Notes: generated from the letters alone by a model not told the origin. DNA of 62,891 nt from Stenotrophomonas sp. PS02289 (GCF_029960115.1 NZ_JASCOZ010000005.1:1-62891); one strand, 5' to 3'. Positions 9,301 to 20,300 are shown, counted from the first letter of the stretch. Translations and numbers: made by a program.

Positions 9301-12300
9301 CCTTCAACGGTGCCGCCGCCAGCCCGCTGCAGGTCACTGTGAACCTGGACAGCGCGCCGGCGGGCTTCAGCATCGACAGCGCCGGTGTCATCACCGTGTC
9401 GGGGTTCGCCCCGGCCGGTGCCACCGCGCTGACCTACACGCTGTGCGAACTGGGTTCGACCACCAACTGCGACAACGCGACGGTGCAGCTGCTGATCGCC
9501 CCGGACGCGCAGGACGACACCGCCAGCGTGACCGGCACCCAGACCGGCACCTTCAACCTGGCCAGCAATGACAATGCACCGGCCGGCTCCACCTTCACCG
9601 TGATCAGCGCGCCGACCAAGGGCACCGCCGTTCTGAATGGAGCGGGCAGTCTGCAGTACACCGCCACGGCCGGGCAGACCGGTACCGACACCCTGACCTA
9701 CCAGGTATGCCTGCCCGCACCGGACGGCACCACCTGCGATACCGCCCAGGTCACGGTGACGTTGGCCAACGCCGCATTGGTGGCGGTCAACGATGACTAC
9801 AGCGCCAGCCCGATTCCGCCGAGCGGTGGCAGCACCGCCAGCGTGCTGTTGAATGACACCTTCAACGGTGCCGCGATCGTGCCTGGCACGACGCCGGTCA
9901 CCGCATCGCTGCTCACCCTGGAGTCGGGCTACAGCATGGCGGCCAACGGCGTGATCAGCGTCGCTGCCGGTACGCCGCCGGGGTCGATCGCGCTGAACTA
10001 CCAGGTCTGCGAAACCGCGCTGCCGAGCAACTGCGCCACCGCCACCGCCGTGGTGGTGATGAGTCCCGACGCGGTCAACGACACGCTGCCGGCCACGGCC
10101 GGCACCACCACCGTGCTCAACGTACTCGCCAACGACATCGCGCCGACCACGCCGGTCGTGACCATCAGCGTGGCCCCGGTCAGCGGCACCGCCGTGGTCA
10201 ATGGCGACGGCACCATCAGCTATACGCCCACCGGTCCGTTTGTGGGTCCGGATACCTTCACCTATCAGCTCTGCCTGCCGGCTCCGCACGGCAGCGTCTG
10301 CGACACCGCGACGGTCGCCCTGACCGTCAGCGCGACATCGCTGGTGGCAGTCAATGACAGCTACCTGGCCACGCCGATTGCGCCAGGTGCCGGCGGCAGC
10401 ACCACCAGCGTGCTGCTCAACGACACCTTCAATGGCAACCCGATCGTGCCGGGCACCACGCCGGTCACGGCCACGCTGCTCAGCCCGGTCACCGGCTACA
10501 CGATGTCGACCGCGGGCGTGATCACCGTGGCACCGGGCACCACCCCGGCCGCCACCACGCTGAGCTACCAGGTCTGCGAAAACCTGGTGCCGACCAACTG
10601 CGCCGCCGCGACCGCTCTGGTCGCGGTGAGTCCGGAAGCCGTGGCCGACGGGTTGCCGGCCACCGCCGGCACCACCAGCGTGCTCAACGTACTGGCCAAC
10701 GACACCGCACCGCTGAATCCGGTGGTCACGATCACGGCAGGCCCGACCAATGGCACCGCCGTGGCCAACGGCGACGGCTCGATCAGCTACACCCCGACCG
10801 GAGCCTTCACCGGCACCGATACCTTCACCTACCAGCTGTGCCTGCCCGCACCGGGCGGCAGCGTGTGCGACAGCGCCACGGTGACGGTTACCGTCAGCGC
10901 CACGGCGCTGGTCGCGGCCAACGATGATTTCACCGCCACGCCGATCGCACCGGGGGCCGGTGGCAGCACCACCAGCGTGCTGCTCAACGACACCTTCAGT
11001 GGCACGCCCATCGTGCCGGGCACCACGGCGGTGACCGCATCGCTGATCACCCCGCCCACCGGCTACAGCATGACCGCCAACGGTGTGATCACCGTGGCCC
11101 CGGGCACGACGCCGGCAGCCGTTACGCTCAACTACCAGGTCTGCGAGAACGCGGTGCCGACCAACTGCGCCGGCGCATCGGCCATCGTGGCCGTCAGCCC
11201 GGACGCGGTGGCCGATGCGCTGCCGGCGGCCGCCGGCACCACCACCGTGCTCAACGTGCTGGCCAATGACGCGGCTCCGCTGAACCCGGTCGTGACCGTG
11301 TCGGTCGCGCCGACCAATGGCACGGCCGTGGTCAATGGTGACGGCACCATCAGCTACACCCCGACCGGTCCGTTTACCGGTCCCGACACCTTTACCTACC
11401 AGCTGTGCCTGCCGGCCCCGAATGCCGCGATCTGCGACACCGCCACGGTGAGCGTGACGGTGGCAGCGACCACGCTGGCAGCGACCAACGACAACTTCAC
11501 TGCTACGCCAATTGCACCGGCGGCCGGTGGCAGCACCGCCAGCGTGCTGCTCAACGACACCTTCAATGGCACCGTCATCGTGCCGGGCACCACCGCCGTC
11601 ACCGCCTCGCTGCTGTCCCCGCCGAGCGGCTACAGCATGACCGCGGATGGCGTGATCACCGTGGCCGCGGGCACAACGCCGGCGGCGGTGACCCTGAACT
11701 ACCAGGTCTGCGAGAACGCGGTGCCGACCAACTGCGCCGCCGCCAGTGCGGTGGTCGCGGTCAGCCCGGTAGCGGCGGACGACATCCTGCCGGCCACATC
11801 CGGTACCACCACGGTGCTTAACGTCACCGCCAACGACACGCTGCCGGCCAACCCGACCATCACCGTGTCGGTCGCGCCCACCAATGGCACGGCCACCGTC
11901 AATGGCGACGGCACCATCAGCTACACCCCGACCGCCGGCTACACCGGCGCGGACAGCTTCACCTACCAGGTGTGCCTGCCAGCACCGGGTGCGTCGGTCT
12001 GCGATACCGCAACGGTGTCACTGACGGTCAGCGCCACCTCGCTGGTCGCGACCAACGACGACTTCACCGCCACGCCAATTCCGCCGGCCGCCGGTGGCAG
12101 CACCACCAGCGTGCTGCTCAACGACACCTTCAACGGCACGGCCATCGTGCCGGGCACCACCGCCGTGACCGCGTCGCTGCTGACGCCGCCCACTGGCTAC
12201 AGCATGTCCGCGACCGGCGTGATCACGGTGGCACCGGGCACCACGCCCGCTGCGGTGACGCTGAATTACCAGGTCTGCGAGAACGCCGTGCCGACCAACT

Positions 12301-15300
12301 GCGCTGGTGCCACCGCGGTGGTGGCGGTCAGCCCGGATGCGGTGGTCGACACACTGCCGGCCACCGCCGGCACCACCACCGTGCTCAACGTGCTGGCCAA
12401 CGACACCGCACCGCTGAACCCGACGGTGACCGTATCGGTCGCGCCGACCAACGGCACGGCCACGGTCAATGGCGACGGCACCATCAGCTACACCCCGAAC
12501 GGCGCCTTCACCGGCCCCGACACCTTCACTTATCAGCTGTGCCTGCCGGCACCGGGGGCGGGCGTCTGTGACACCGCCACGGTCACCGTCAACGTCAGTG
12601 CCACCACGCTGACCGCGCTCAACGACAACTTCACCACCACGCCGATCGCACCGGCCGCCGGTGGCAGCACCGCCAGCGTACTGCTCAACGACACCTTCAA
12701 CGGCGTGACCATCGTGCCCGGCACCACGCCGGTGACCGCTTCGCTGCTGACCGCCGTAACGGGCTACAGCATGAGTGCGGACGGTGTGATCACGGTCGCG
12801 CCGGGAACGACGCCGGCGGCGGTGACGCTGAATTACCAGGTCTGCGAAAACGCGGTGCCGACCAACTGCGCCGGCGCATCGGCCATCGTGGCGGTCAGCC
12901 CGGAAGCGGTCGCCGACACGCTTGCCGCCACCGCCGGTACCACCACCGTGCTCAACGTTCTGGCCAATGACACCGCACCGCTCAACCCGGTGGTGACAGT
13001 ATCGGTCGCCCCGACCAACGGCACCGCCACGGTCAACGGCGACGGCACCATCAGCTACACCCCGACTGCCGGCTACACCGGACCGGACAGCTTCACCTGT
13101 CAGCTGTGTCTGCCGGCACCGGGCGCGGGCGTCTGCGACACCGCCACGGTCACGCTGAGCGTAGGTGCGACCAGCATCGTCGCGGCGGCGGATAACTTCA
13201 CCAGCACGCCGATTGCACCGGCGGCCGGTGGCAGCACCACAAGTGTGCTGCTCAACGACACCTTCAACGGGGCCACCATCGTGCCGGGCACCACGCCGGT
13301 GAGTGCGTCGCTGGTGACGCCGGTGACCGGTTACACGATGGCAGCCACCGGTGTGATCACCGTGGCTCCGGGCACCACGCCGGCGGCTGTGACCCTGAAC
13401 TACCAGGTCTGCGAAACGGCCGTGCCGACCAACTGCGCCCAGTCCAACGCCATCGTCGCGGTCAGCCCGGACGCGGTCGCCGACACGCTGCTGGCGAGCG
13501 CAGGTGCCACCACGCTGCTCAACGTGCTGGCCAATGACACCGCACCGCTGAATCCGGTGGTGACCGTGTCCGTGGCACCGACCAACGGCACCGCCACGGT
13601 GAATGGCGATGGCAGCATCAACTACACCCCGACCGCCGGCTACACCGGTACGGACAGCTTCACCTATCAGCTGTGCCTGCCGGCACCGGGGGCCGGTGTC
13701 TGCGATACCGCTACGGTGACCCTGAATGTCACGGCCACGAGCGTGCTGGCAACCGCGGACGACTTCACCGCATCGCCGATCTCGCCAGCTGCCGGCGGCA
13801 CCACCGCCAGCGTGCTGCTCAACGACACCTTCAACGGGCTGCCGATTGCACCGGGCACCACGCCGGTGACCGTCACCCTGGTCACGCCGCCCATTGGCTA
13901 CACCATCGCCCCCAACGGTCAGATCACCGTGGCTGCCGGAACCACGCCCGCGGCCGCGACGCTGACCTACCAGGTGTGCGAAACCGCGGTGCCGAGCAAC
14001 TGCGCGCAGTCCACCGCCATCGTCGCGGTGAGCCCGGCGGCGGCCAACGACACGCTGACCGCCACCGCCGGCACCACCACGGTGCTCAACGTCACTGCCA
14101 ATGACACCCTGCCGTCCAACCCGACCCTGACCGTGCTGGTGGCACCGGGCAACGGGGCGGCCGTGGTCAACGGCAATAACACCATCAGCTACACCCCGAC
14201 GGCGGGCTTTACCGGCACCGACACCTTCACCTACCAGGTCTGTCTGCCGGCACCGGGGGCAGGGGTGTGCTCCACCGCCACCGTCACCGTCACCGTCGGC
14301 ACCACCAGCCTGAGCGCGCTCAACGACGACTTCAGTTCGACGCCGATCGTGCCTGCCTCCGGGGGTACCACCACCAGCGTGCTGCTCAACGACACCTTCA
14401 ATGGCACGACCATCGTGCCCGGCACCACGCCGGTGACCGCCACCCTGATCACGCCGCCGACCGGCTACACCATGGCTCCCACCGGTGTGATCACGGTGGC
14501 GTCCGGGCTGACCCCGGTGGCGACGACGCTGACCTACCAGGTCTGCGAGAACGCCGTGCCGACCAACTGCGCACAGGCCACCGCCCTGGTCGCGGTACGT
14601 CCGAACGCGGCGGATGACACCGTGGGGGCGGGTACCGGTACCACCGTGCTCAACGTCGCCGCCAACGACACGTTGCCGCTCAATCCGGTGTTCACGGTGC
14701 TGGTCGCGCCGCTCAACGGCACCGCTGTGGTCAATGGTGACAACACCATCAGCTACACGCCGAACCCGGGCTACACCGGCACCGATACCTTTACCTACCA
14801 GGTGTGCCTGCCGGCTCCCAACCTCAACGTGTGCGACACCGCCTCGGTCAGCGTGACCGTGAGTGCGACCACGCTGCAGGCGGTGAACGACAACTTCAGC
14901 GGCACGCCCACTCTGCCCGGTGCTGGAGGCAGCACCGCTTCGGTACTGACCAACGACCTGATAAACGGTGTGCCGGTGCAGGCCTCGCAGGTCACTGTGT
15001 CGCTGATCGCGCCGCCGGCCGGTGTCAGCATCGACGCCAACGGCATCATCACCATCGCCGGCAGCGCCGCAGCAGGTGCCTTGTCGCTGACCTACCAGAT
15101 CTGCGAAGCGGCCAACACCGGCAACTGTGCCCAGGCCATCGCGCTGGTGCTGGTGCGTCCGGATGCGGTCAACGACGTGGCGACCACGCCGGCAGGCCAG
15201 GTGCTGAACGCCAGCGTGGCCGGCAACGACAACGCCAGCGGCGGGTCGGTGTTCTCGCTGGTCACCGCACCGGCACAGGGCACCGTGGTGCTCAATGCCA

Positions 15301-17333
15301 ACGGCAGCTACACCTACACGCCCAACGCCGGCTTCAGCGGCACTGACAGCTTCCTGTACCAGCTGTGCCTGCCGGCCCCGTATGCGGGTGTCTGCGATAC
15401 CGCCACCTTGACCATCACCGTGACCGCCGCGGGCGGCACCCTGGATGCGGTCGACGACACGGTGACCAATGTGCCGGTCACCGGGGCCAACGGCGTAGTG
15501 AATGTGCTGGTCAATGACACCTTCAACGGCAGCGCGCTTGACCCGACCACGGTGCTGCTGACCCCGACCAACACCACCGCCATCACCATCCAGCCCAACG
15601 GCAGCGTGGACGTGTCGGGCGGCGTGGCCGGTGCCACCTACACCACCACCTACCAGATCTGCCTGGTGAGCCAGCCCAGCGTGTGCGACATCGGCACGGT
15701 GAGCGTCACCCTGGCCAGCCCGCCGGTGGGTACGCCGGTGCAGCCGGCCGACGACAGCGCCAGTACCCAGCAGGAGACCGCGGTGGTGATTCCGGTGCTG
15801 GCCAATGACCTGGTCGGGGGTGCCCCGGCAGTACCGGCCGGGCTGGTCATCACCATCAGCACCGCACCGACTTCGGGCAACGTGGAAGTGCTGGGCGACG
15901 GCACCCTGCGCTACACCCCGAACGAGATGTTCAGCGGCACCGATACGTTTGCCTACACCGTGTGCACCCAGACCACGCCGGCCGACTGCGGCATCGCGAC
16001 GGTGAGCGTGCAGGTGCTGCCGAACGACGTGGAAGTGGAGGAAGAGGTCATCACCGCCGAGGACGGGCAGCCGACCACCTTCTCCATCGTGGACAACGTC
16101 AGCACCACCGGTGCACCCATCAACTGGCGCTCGTTCCGGATCCTGTTCGCGGCGCGCTACGGTCGGGTGACCTGCGAGGACGGCGTCTGCATCTACACCG
16201 CCTTCGTCGGCTACAGCGGCGCGGACAGCTTCACCTACAACATCTGCGACATGTCCATTCCCACCCCGGTGTGCGTGGACGGCGTGGTCAACATCACCGT
16301 GGTCGCCGGCGACACCTTCCTGCGTCTGAGCAAGCAGGCCGCGCAGCGCACGGTGAAGGTGGGCGAGCTGATGCGCTACACAGTCACCGTGGAGAACATG
16401 GGCGAAGTGGATGCGCTGGGCGTGACCGTGCTGGATACGCTGCCGGCCGGCTTCACCTTCGTCCAGGAGGGCTTCGCGGTCCGCGACATGGACAACGCCG
16501 GCTTCGTCACCTCGCGCACGCCGCTGCGGGTGGATGGCATCGACATTCCCGCCGGTGGCCAGGCCACCCTGGTGTACTACCTGCGGGTGGGCGCGGGCGT
16601 CGGCCAGGGCATCCATACCAACCGTGTCACCGCCGTGGATGCGGTCAACACCACCATCGGCAACGTGGCCTCGGCCGACGTGGAGGTGATCGGCGATCCA
16701 CTGCTGGACGAGAGCCTGATCATCGGCAGCGTGTTCGAGGACCGCAACGGCAACGGCGTGCAGGACGACGGCGAGCGCGGCATTCCGGGTGTGCGGGTGG
16801 CTTCGGTGGAAGGCCTGGTGATGGAAACCGATGCGTTCGGTCGCTACCACCTGGTGGGTATCGATGGCGGCGGCGCACGCGGCCGCAACTTCATCCTCAA
16901 GGTCGACCCGACCACGCTGCCGGCCGATGCGCGCTTCACCACCCGCAATCCGCTGCTGCGCCGGGTCACTCCGGGCCTGCCGGCACGCTTCGACTTCGGC
17001 GTGCAGTTGCCGGATGCGCGCTTCGAGGCCGCGCCAGCGACCGCGCGACCGCCCACGTTGAACGTCGGGGAGGGCGTGTTCGAACCGGGTACGGCGCGGC
17101 TGTCGGCCGACAGTGACGCGGTGCTGGCACACGCCGCACGGTTGCTGCAGGCCGGCGGTGGCGGTCGCCTGCTGCTGCAGACCCCCAGCGGCCAGGAGGC
17201 GCTGGGACTGGAGCGGGTGGAAGCACTCCGACAGGCGTTGTTGCCACGCGTCCCGGCCGACGTCGCCGACCGCGTGCAGGTCCAGGTGCAGCCCACCGCA
17301 CCGGCCCGCCCTGCCGACCGCGCCGAGCGCTGA
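6321..17333 (+). CDS. Giant tandem-repeat (tandem-95/cadherin-like) surface protein
   Basis: A 3670-residue exported protein, probably a fibrous cell-surface adhesin or matrix component. The ATG at 6321 has a CGAGGA ribosome-binding site 7 nt upstream and a signal peptide ending at AHA|QAY. The mature N-terminus begins with the closing strand of a DUF11 domain (NPLVNTATVTAPAD), followed by one complete DUF11 domain. Then come fifteen 188-190-residue repeats plus one degenerate unit (about residues 216-3130). Each repeat has two roughly 95-residue Ig/cadherin-like halves, with signatures VLxNDTFNG, YTPxxGYTGxDxFxYQ and one Cys pair per half (CENAVPTNC; CLPAPGAGVC). The C-terminus has another DUF11 domain, an SdrD-B-like domain (DRNGNGVQDDGERGIPGV) and an OmpA-like remnant. 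It lies 10 nt before the beta-barrel gene. Confidence 0.92.
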   Translation: MQTASARRFSCHTPASRLRARALHLAGALLLTLVTATAHAQAYRNPLVNTATVTAPADISDPTPGNNTASDSNALAATAQLSVIKSIVTPATGPVPAGGAVQYRIEVRNTGPSRAVGATLTDSVPAQLTGVSWTCPVVSAATSCATASGTGSLNVAVNIGVGDVLVVLVNGTAPTVTPATISANAATITPPPGTTDPTPGDNTATTPTITVQAAAIVATNDDYSATPFPPGAGGTTPRVFVNDTLGGAAFVDAAVVATLTNAPAGYDINANGTIVVPATAAAGPVTLTYQICETASPSNCASANVALIVSPNAVDDSVAVQAGQAVNGNVSANDNLFAGSTFVQTGAAPTQGSVVLQASGAFTYTANAGATGTDNFSYQLCLPAPNAAVCDTAVVTVNLTANVIDAVDDNFNAAPIPAATGGTTSTVLGNDTFNNVAVVPGDITTTLITAPAGYTINAAGDITVPANAVAGPVTLGYRICLTAAPTLCDTAAVQLVVGPNAVNDTVSTPGAGQPVSGNVGSNDNTPAGSAFTSAGPAATKGVATVNGDGTFTYQPNAGSAGTDSFGYQVCLPAPNAAVCATATVTVNLGANALAANDDLFGTPVSGLNGGTTPSVLGNDTLNGALVSQGTVTATLQGTVAGFALDATTGVITVAAGTDPGAVSLSYQLCEVAAPGNCDVASVQVLVSPTAVADTIPVQSGQSASGSVAGNDDITTGVVFTALSQPTQGVLTFAADGAFTYVSNPGSSTNDSFSYQVCLPAPNSGVCSTAIATFVIAANTVDAVDDPFTVPAISPVTGGSTPSVLANDLFNGVAVNAAQVTVSLINTPPPGYTITSAGVINVPAGAAAGAVSLTYELCEAGTTTNCDTAQVALLVAPAAADDTYTTPAGQPLAGDVSLNDNAPAGSTFSVISAPVAGTLALQPNGTFTYTPAGAGTQTAQYQVCLPAPDGATCATGTITFNVIANTLNAVDDNFRAPVFAPGAGGNTPSVLGNDTFNGAAASPLQVTVNLDSAPAGFSIDSAGVITVSGFAPAGATALTYTLCELGSTTNCDNATVQLLIAPDAQDDTASVTGTQTGTFNLASNDNAPAGSTFTVISAPTKGTAVLNGAGSLQYTATAGQTGTDTLTYQVCLPAPDGTTCDTAQVTVTLANAALVAVNDDYSASPIPPSGGSTASVLLNDTFNGAAIVPGTTPVTASLLTLESGYSMAANGVISVAAGTPPGSIALNYQVCETALPSNCATATAVVVMSPDAVNDTLPATAGTTTVLNVLANDIAPTTPVVTISVAPVSGTAVVNGDGTISYTPTGPFVGPDTFTYQLCLPAPHGSVCDTATVALTVSATSLVAVNDSYLATPIAPGAGGSTTSVLLNDTFNGNPIVPGTTPVTATLLSPVTGYTMSTAGVITVAPGTTPAATTLSYQVCENLVPTNCAAATALVAVSPEAVADGLPATAGTTSVLNVLANDTAPLNPVVTITAGPTNGTAVANGDGSISYTPTGAFTGTDTFTYQLCLPAPGGSVCDSATVTVTVSATALVAANDDFTATPIAPGAGGSTTSVLLNDTFSGTPIVPGTTAVTASLITPPTGYSMTANGVITVAPGTTPAAVTLNYQVCENAVPTNCAGASAIVAVSPDAVADALPAAAGTTTVLNVLANDAAPLNPVVTVSVAPTNGTAVVNGDGTISYTPTGPFTGPDTFTYQLCLPAPNAAICDTATVSVTVAATTLAATNDNFTATPIAPAAGGSTASVLLNDTFNGTVIVPGTTAVTASLLSPPSGYSMTADGVITVAAGTTPAAVTLNYQVCENAVPTNCAAASAVVAVSPVAADDILPATSGTTTVLNVTANDTLPANPTITVSVAPTNGTATVNGDGTISYTPTAGYTGADSFTYQVCLPAPGASVCDTATVSLTVSATSLVATNDDFTATPIPPAAGGSTTSVLLNDTFNGTAIVPGTTAVTASLLTPPTGYSMSATGVITVAPGTTPAAVTLNYQVCENAVPTNCAGATAVVAVSPDAVVDTLPATAGTTTVLNVLANDTAPLNPTVTVSVAPTNGTATVNGDGTISYTPNGAFTGPDTFTYQLCLPAPGAGVCDTATVTVNVSATTLTALNDNFTTTPIAPAAGGSTASVLLNDTFNGVTIVPGTTPVTASLLTAVTGYSMSADGVITVAPGTTPAAVTLNYQVCENAVPTNCAGASAIVAVSPEAVADTLAATAGTTTVLNVLANDTAPLNPVVTVSVAPTNGTATVNGDGTISYTPTAGYTGPDSFTCQLCLPAPGAGVCDTATVTLSVGATSIVAAADNFTSTPIAPAAGGSTTSVLLNDTFNGATIVPGTTPVSASLVTPVTGYTMAATGVITVAPGTTPAAVTLNYQVCETAVPTNCAQSNAIVAVSPDAVADTLLASAGATTLLNVLANDTAPLNPVVTVSVAPTNGTATVNGDGSINYTPTAGYTGTDSFTYQLCLPAPGAGVCDTATVTLNVTATSVLATADDFTASPISPAAGGTTASVLLNDTFNGLPIAPGTTPVTVTLVTPPIGYTIAPNGQITVAAGTTPAAATLTYQVCETAVPSNCAQSTAIVAVSPAAANDTLTATAGTTTVLNVTANDTLPSNPTLTVLVAPGNGAAVVNGNNTISYTPTAGFTGTDTFTYQVCLPAPGAGVCSTATVTVTVGTTSLSALNDDFSSTPIVPASGGTTTSVLLNDTFNGTTIVPGTTPVTATLITPPTGYTMAPTGVITVASGLTPVATTLTYQVCENAVPTNCAQATALVAVRPNAADDTVGAGTGTTVLNVAANDTLPLNPVFTVLVAPLNGTAVVNGDNTISYTPNPGYTGTDTFTYQVCLPAPNLNVCDTASVSVTVSATTLQAVNDNFSGTPTLPGAGGSTASVLTNDLINGVPVQASQVTVSLIAPPAGVSIDANGIITIAGSAAAGALSLTYQICEAANTGNCAQAIALVLVRPDAVNDVATTPAGQVLNASVAGNDNASGGSVFSLVTAPAQGTVVLNANGSYTYTPNAGFSGTDSFLYQLCLPAPYAGVCDTATLTITVTAAGGTLDAVDDTVTNVPVTGANGVVNVLVNDTFNGSALDPTTVLLTPTNTTAITIQPNGSVDVSGGVAGATYTTTYQICLVSQPSVCDIGTVSVTLASPPVGTPVQPADDSASTQQETAVVIPVLANDLVGGAPAVPAGLVITISTAPTSGNVEVLGDGTLRYTPNEMFSGTDTFAYTVCTQTTPADCGIATVSVQVLPNDVEVEEEVITAEDGQPTTFSIVDNVSTTGAPINWRSFRILFAARYGRVTCEDGVCIYTAFVGYSGADSFTYNICDMSIPTPVCVDGVVNITVVAGDTFLRLSKQAAQRTVKVGELMRYTVTVENMGEVDALGVTVLDTLPAGFTFVQEGFAVRDMDNAGFVTSRTPLRVDGIDIPAGGQATLVYYLRVGAGVGQGIHTNRVTAVDAVNTTIGNVASADVEVIGDPLLDESLIIGSVFEDRNGNGVQDDGERGIPGVRVASVEGLVMETDAFGRYHLVGIDGGGARGRNFILKVDPTTLPADARFTTRNPLLRRVTPGLPARFDFGVQLPDARFEAAPATARPPTLNVGEGVFEPGTARLSADSDAVLAHAARLLQAGGGGRLLLQTPSGQEALGLERVEALRQALLPRVPADVADRVQVQVQPTAPARPADRAER
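6966..15720 (+). repeat. Tandem 567-bp coding repeats within the giant surface gene
   Basis: Repeat units begin at about 6966, 7530, 8097, 8658, 9213, 9777, 10338, 10905, 11472, 12039, 12606, 13173, 13740, 14307 and 14871, with a degenerate unit from about 15440. The seven intervals from 10338 to 14307 are all exactly 567 bp (189 codons), while earlier units vary by a few codons. Units around 10905-13740 share long stretches of near-identical DNA. This points to recent expansion of the central block by unequal recombination, with older, diverged units at both ends. Confidence 0.9.
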
Positions 17334-17343
17334 GGAGATGACC

Positions 17344-20300
17344 ATGAACAAGACTCCCTTCATGACGGCCCTGGTCATCGTCCTCGCGCTGGGCCTGCCG
17401 GTCGCTTCGGCCCAGACCACGACGCCGCCACCTGCAGTGGATGTCCCCAGCACGCTGTGCGGTGCCGACGGCTGCCGCCGTGGCAATGAACTGCTGCTGC
17501 AGGTGCAGGAAGAGCCGATGGCCGCACCGTCACCGGCACCGGCCGCGCCGGTGGGGGCCAACGTGCCCGCTCCGGGCGGCCAGTTCGTCACCGAGCTGCC
17601 CGATGGTGCGGTGGTGTGGGCGACGGAAGACCCGGCGTTGTCCGCGCCGGTACTCAACGTCCAGACCGGTTCAATGGCTCCGTTCGAGAACGGCCGCCTG
17701 ACCAAGCCGCTGCGTTTCCACGGCTACAACAATTACGCCTCGTTCATCGAGCGGATCGAGATCACCCTGTATCGCGGCTCCGACACCGACCTGGTGACCC
17801 CGCTGGCCCGCATCGACATGCCGGTGGACTACGTGGCCAACACCGAGTGGGACGGCCAGCTGCCGGCTGACCTCAACCTGCGCGAGGGCGACGACCTGCA
17901 GTACATCGCGCGCGCCTATGGCAAGGACGGCTCGTTCGATGAAACCAGTGCGCAGCACTTCCAGCTGGTGCTGCCCACCGACTACGAGCGTGGCACCCAG
18001 CAGGTACGCGACAACGTGCAGAAGACTCTGGGCAAGGTGCTCAACGGTGAAGACGCGCGTGACCAGCAGCTGACCAACGCCATTTACGGCCAGAATGCGC
18101 TGCGCCAGCAGAACATTCCCATCTACGGCTCGCGCGTGCGCATCTACGGTCGTGGCCTGGCTCCGAATGCGCGGGTGCTGATCAACGGCCAGAGCTTCCC
18201 GGTCGACCTGGAGCAGAAGTTCGCGGCCGAGTTCCTGGAGCCGATCGGCCAGCACCGGTACAACGTGCAGGTAGAGGCGCTGGATGCGCCGCCGCTGAGC
18301 CGCACGTTGGACGTGGATGTGACCGGCAGCTACCGCTTCCTGGTGGCGCTGGCCGACGTGACCATGTCCAAGAACACCGCCAGCGGCAATCTCGACCCGC
18401 TGGTGGCCGACCAGGACCGTGATGACAGCTTCCTCAGCGAAGGGCGGCTGGCGTTCTATCTGAAGAGCAAGCTGCGCGGTAAATACCTGATCACCGCGCA
18501 GGCGGATACCTACGACCGCGAACTCAAGGACCTGTTCAGCGGCTTCCTCGATGCCGACGCGCGCGACGTGTTCCGTCGTCTCGACCCGGACCAGTACTAC
18601 CCGGTGTATGGCGACGATTCCACCACCTACCGCGACGTGGACACCCAGGGCCAGCTGTACGTGCGCGTGGACTGGGACCAGAACCAGGCGCTGTGGGGCA
18701 ACTTCAGCACCGGCTTCACCGGCACCGAGTACGGCCAGTACGTACGCTCGCTGTACGGTGCGGCGTTGAGCTGGCGCTCGCGCGCGACCACCCCGCTGGG
18801 TGATCCGCGCTCGTATCTGAAGGCCTTCGGTTCCGAGGCGCAGTCCGCGCTCGGCCACAGCGAGTTCCTCGGCACCGGTGGCAGCCTGTACTACCTGCGG
18901 CACACCGACCTGCTGCCAGGCTCGGAACAGGTCGTGCTGGAAGTGCGCGACCGCACGACCGGCCGCACCGAAGTACGCACCACCCTGCAGGCGGGCGTGG
19001 ACTACGAGGTCAACGAGATCCAGGGCCGCATCCTGCTGACCCGCGCGCTGTCGCAGATCACCCGCGAGAACGTGCGCACGCTGACCCGTGATACCCCGCT
19101 GGACGGCTACGACCAGATCCTGCTGGTCGACTACGAGTACGTGCCGCTGGGCTTCAGCACCGACGACGTCAGTGCCGGTCTGCGCGGCAAGCAGTGGTTC
19201 GGTGACCACGTGGCCGTGGGCGGCACCTACGTGGATGAGAACCGCAGTGGTGACGACTACAGCCTGATGGGGGCCGACCTGACCCTGCAGGCCGGGCGGG
19301 GTACGTACCTGAAGCTGGAGCAGACCCGCACCGAGGCCACCGCCGCGCCGATCTTCTACTCGGACAACGGCGGCTTGAGCTTCATCCAACGCAATCCGCT
19401 GACCGACCAGCGCAAGGGCGATGCGCGCGCAGTGGAAGCGCGGGCCAACCTGCGCGAGCTGGGCTGGACGAAACAGGACTGGAGCTTCGGTGCCTGGTGG
19501 CGCGACGTGGACGCGGGTTTCTCGGTGTCGCGCACCGACACCGGTCTGGCGCTGGAGGAGTATGGGGCGGAGTTCCTCGGCTACTTCACCGACAACCTCA
19601 GCCTGTATGGTCGGCAGAGCCGTGCCGAGCGGGGCGACGTGGCGGTGGAGCAGTCGCAGCTCACCCTGGACTGGCGGCTGGGCAACAACGGCCAGCTTGG
19701 CGGCGAACTGCGCCGTGTCCGCGAGGAGAGTGCCGGTGTGGAAGTGGACGGCACCTTGGCCGCACTGAGTTACCGCCAGCGCTTCGGCGCGAAGTGGGAG
19801 CTGTACGGCGTGGGGCAGCTGACCGTGGACGATGACGGCGGCGCATACGAGGACAACAACCTGCTCACCCTGGGCACGCGCTATCTGTTCGGCGACCGCT
19901 CCAGCGTGGGCGCGGAAGTGAGCAGCGGCAGCCGTGGCGACGGCGGCAAGGTCGAAGCCGAGTACTGGATGACGCCCGAGCACAGCTTCTATGGCAACTA
20001 CAGCTACAGCACCGACAGCACCACGGTGGATCCGCTGTATGACACCGGCCTGCAGTCCGGCTGGACGCTGGGCCAGCGCTGGCGCTTGAGCAACCAGGTC
20101 AACGTATTCAATGAAAGCCAGTACCTGAAGGATCGTCGCGAAGACACCGCCGGACTGGTGAACACCTTCGGCATGGACTTCTATCCCGCACAGGGCTGGA
20201 ACCTCGGCTTCACCGTGATGGATGGCAAGCTCGACGCCACCACCGGCCGCGTGGACCGCCGCGCGTACAGCGTGAGTGGCGGGCGCACCGATGCCAACAC

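Noticed and set aside
5907-10289. Very long open frame (about 1460 codons) on the minus strand opposite the repeat gene
   Set aside because: It mirrors the tandem repeats: GC-rich, strongly biased codons leave the complementary frame free of stops. Its translation is low-complexity Arg/Gly/His-rich sequence without a domain or signal peptide.
6966-15720. CRISPR-like array suspected from the regular repeat spacing
   Set aside because: The repeats are long coding units of 567 bp encoding protein domains, not short direct repeats with unique spacers, and no cas genes are present.
12018-17705. A second very long antisense open frame (about 1895 codons)
   Set aside because: Same cause as the first; it also runs out past the end of the giant gene into the next one, and no ribosome-binding site or domain is visible.
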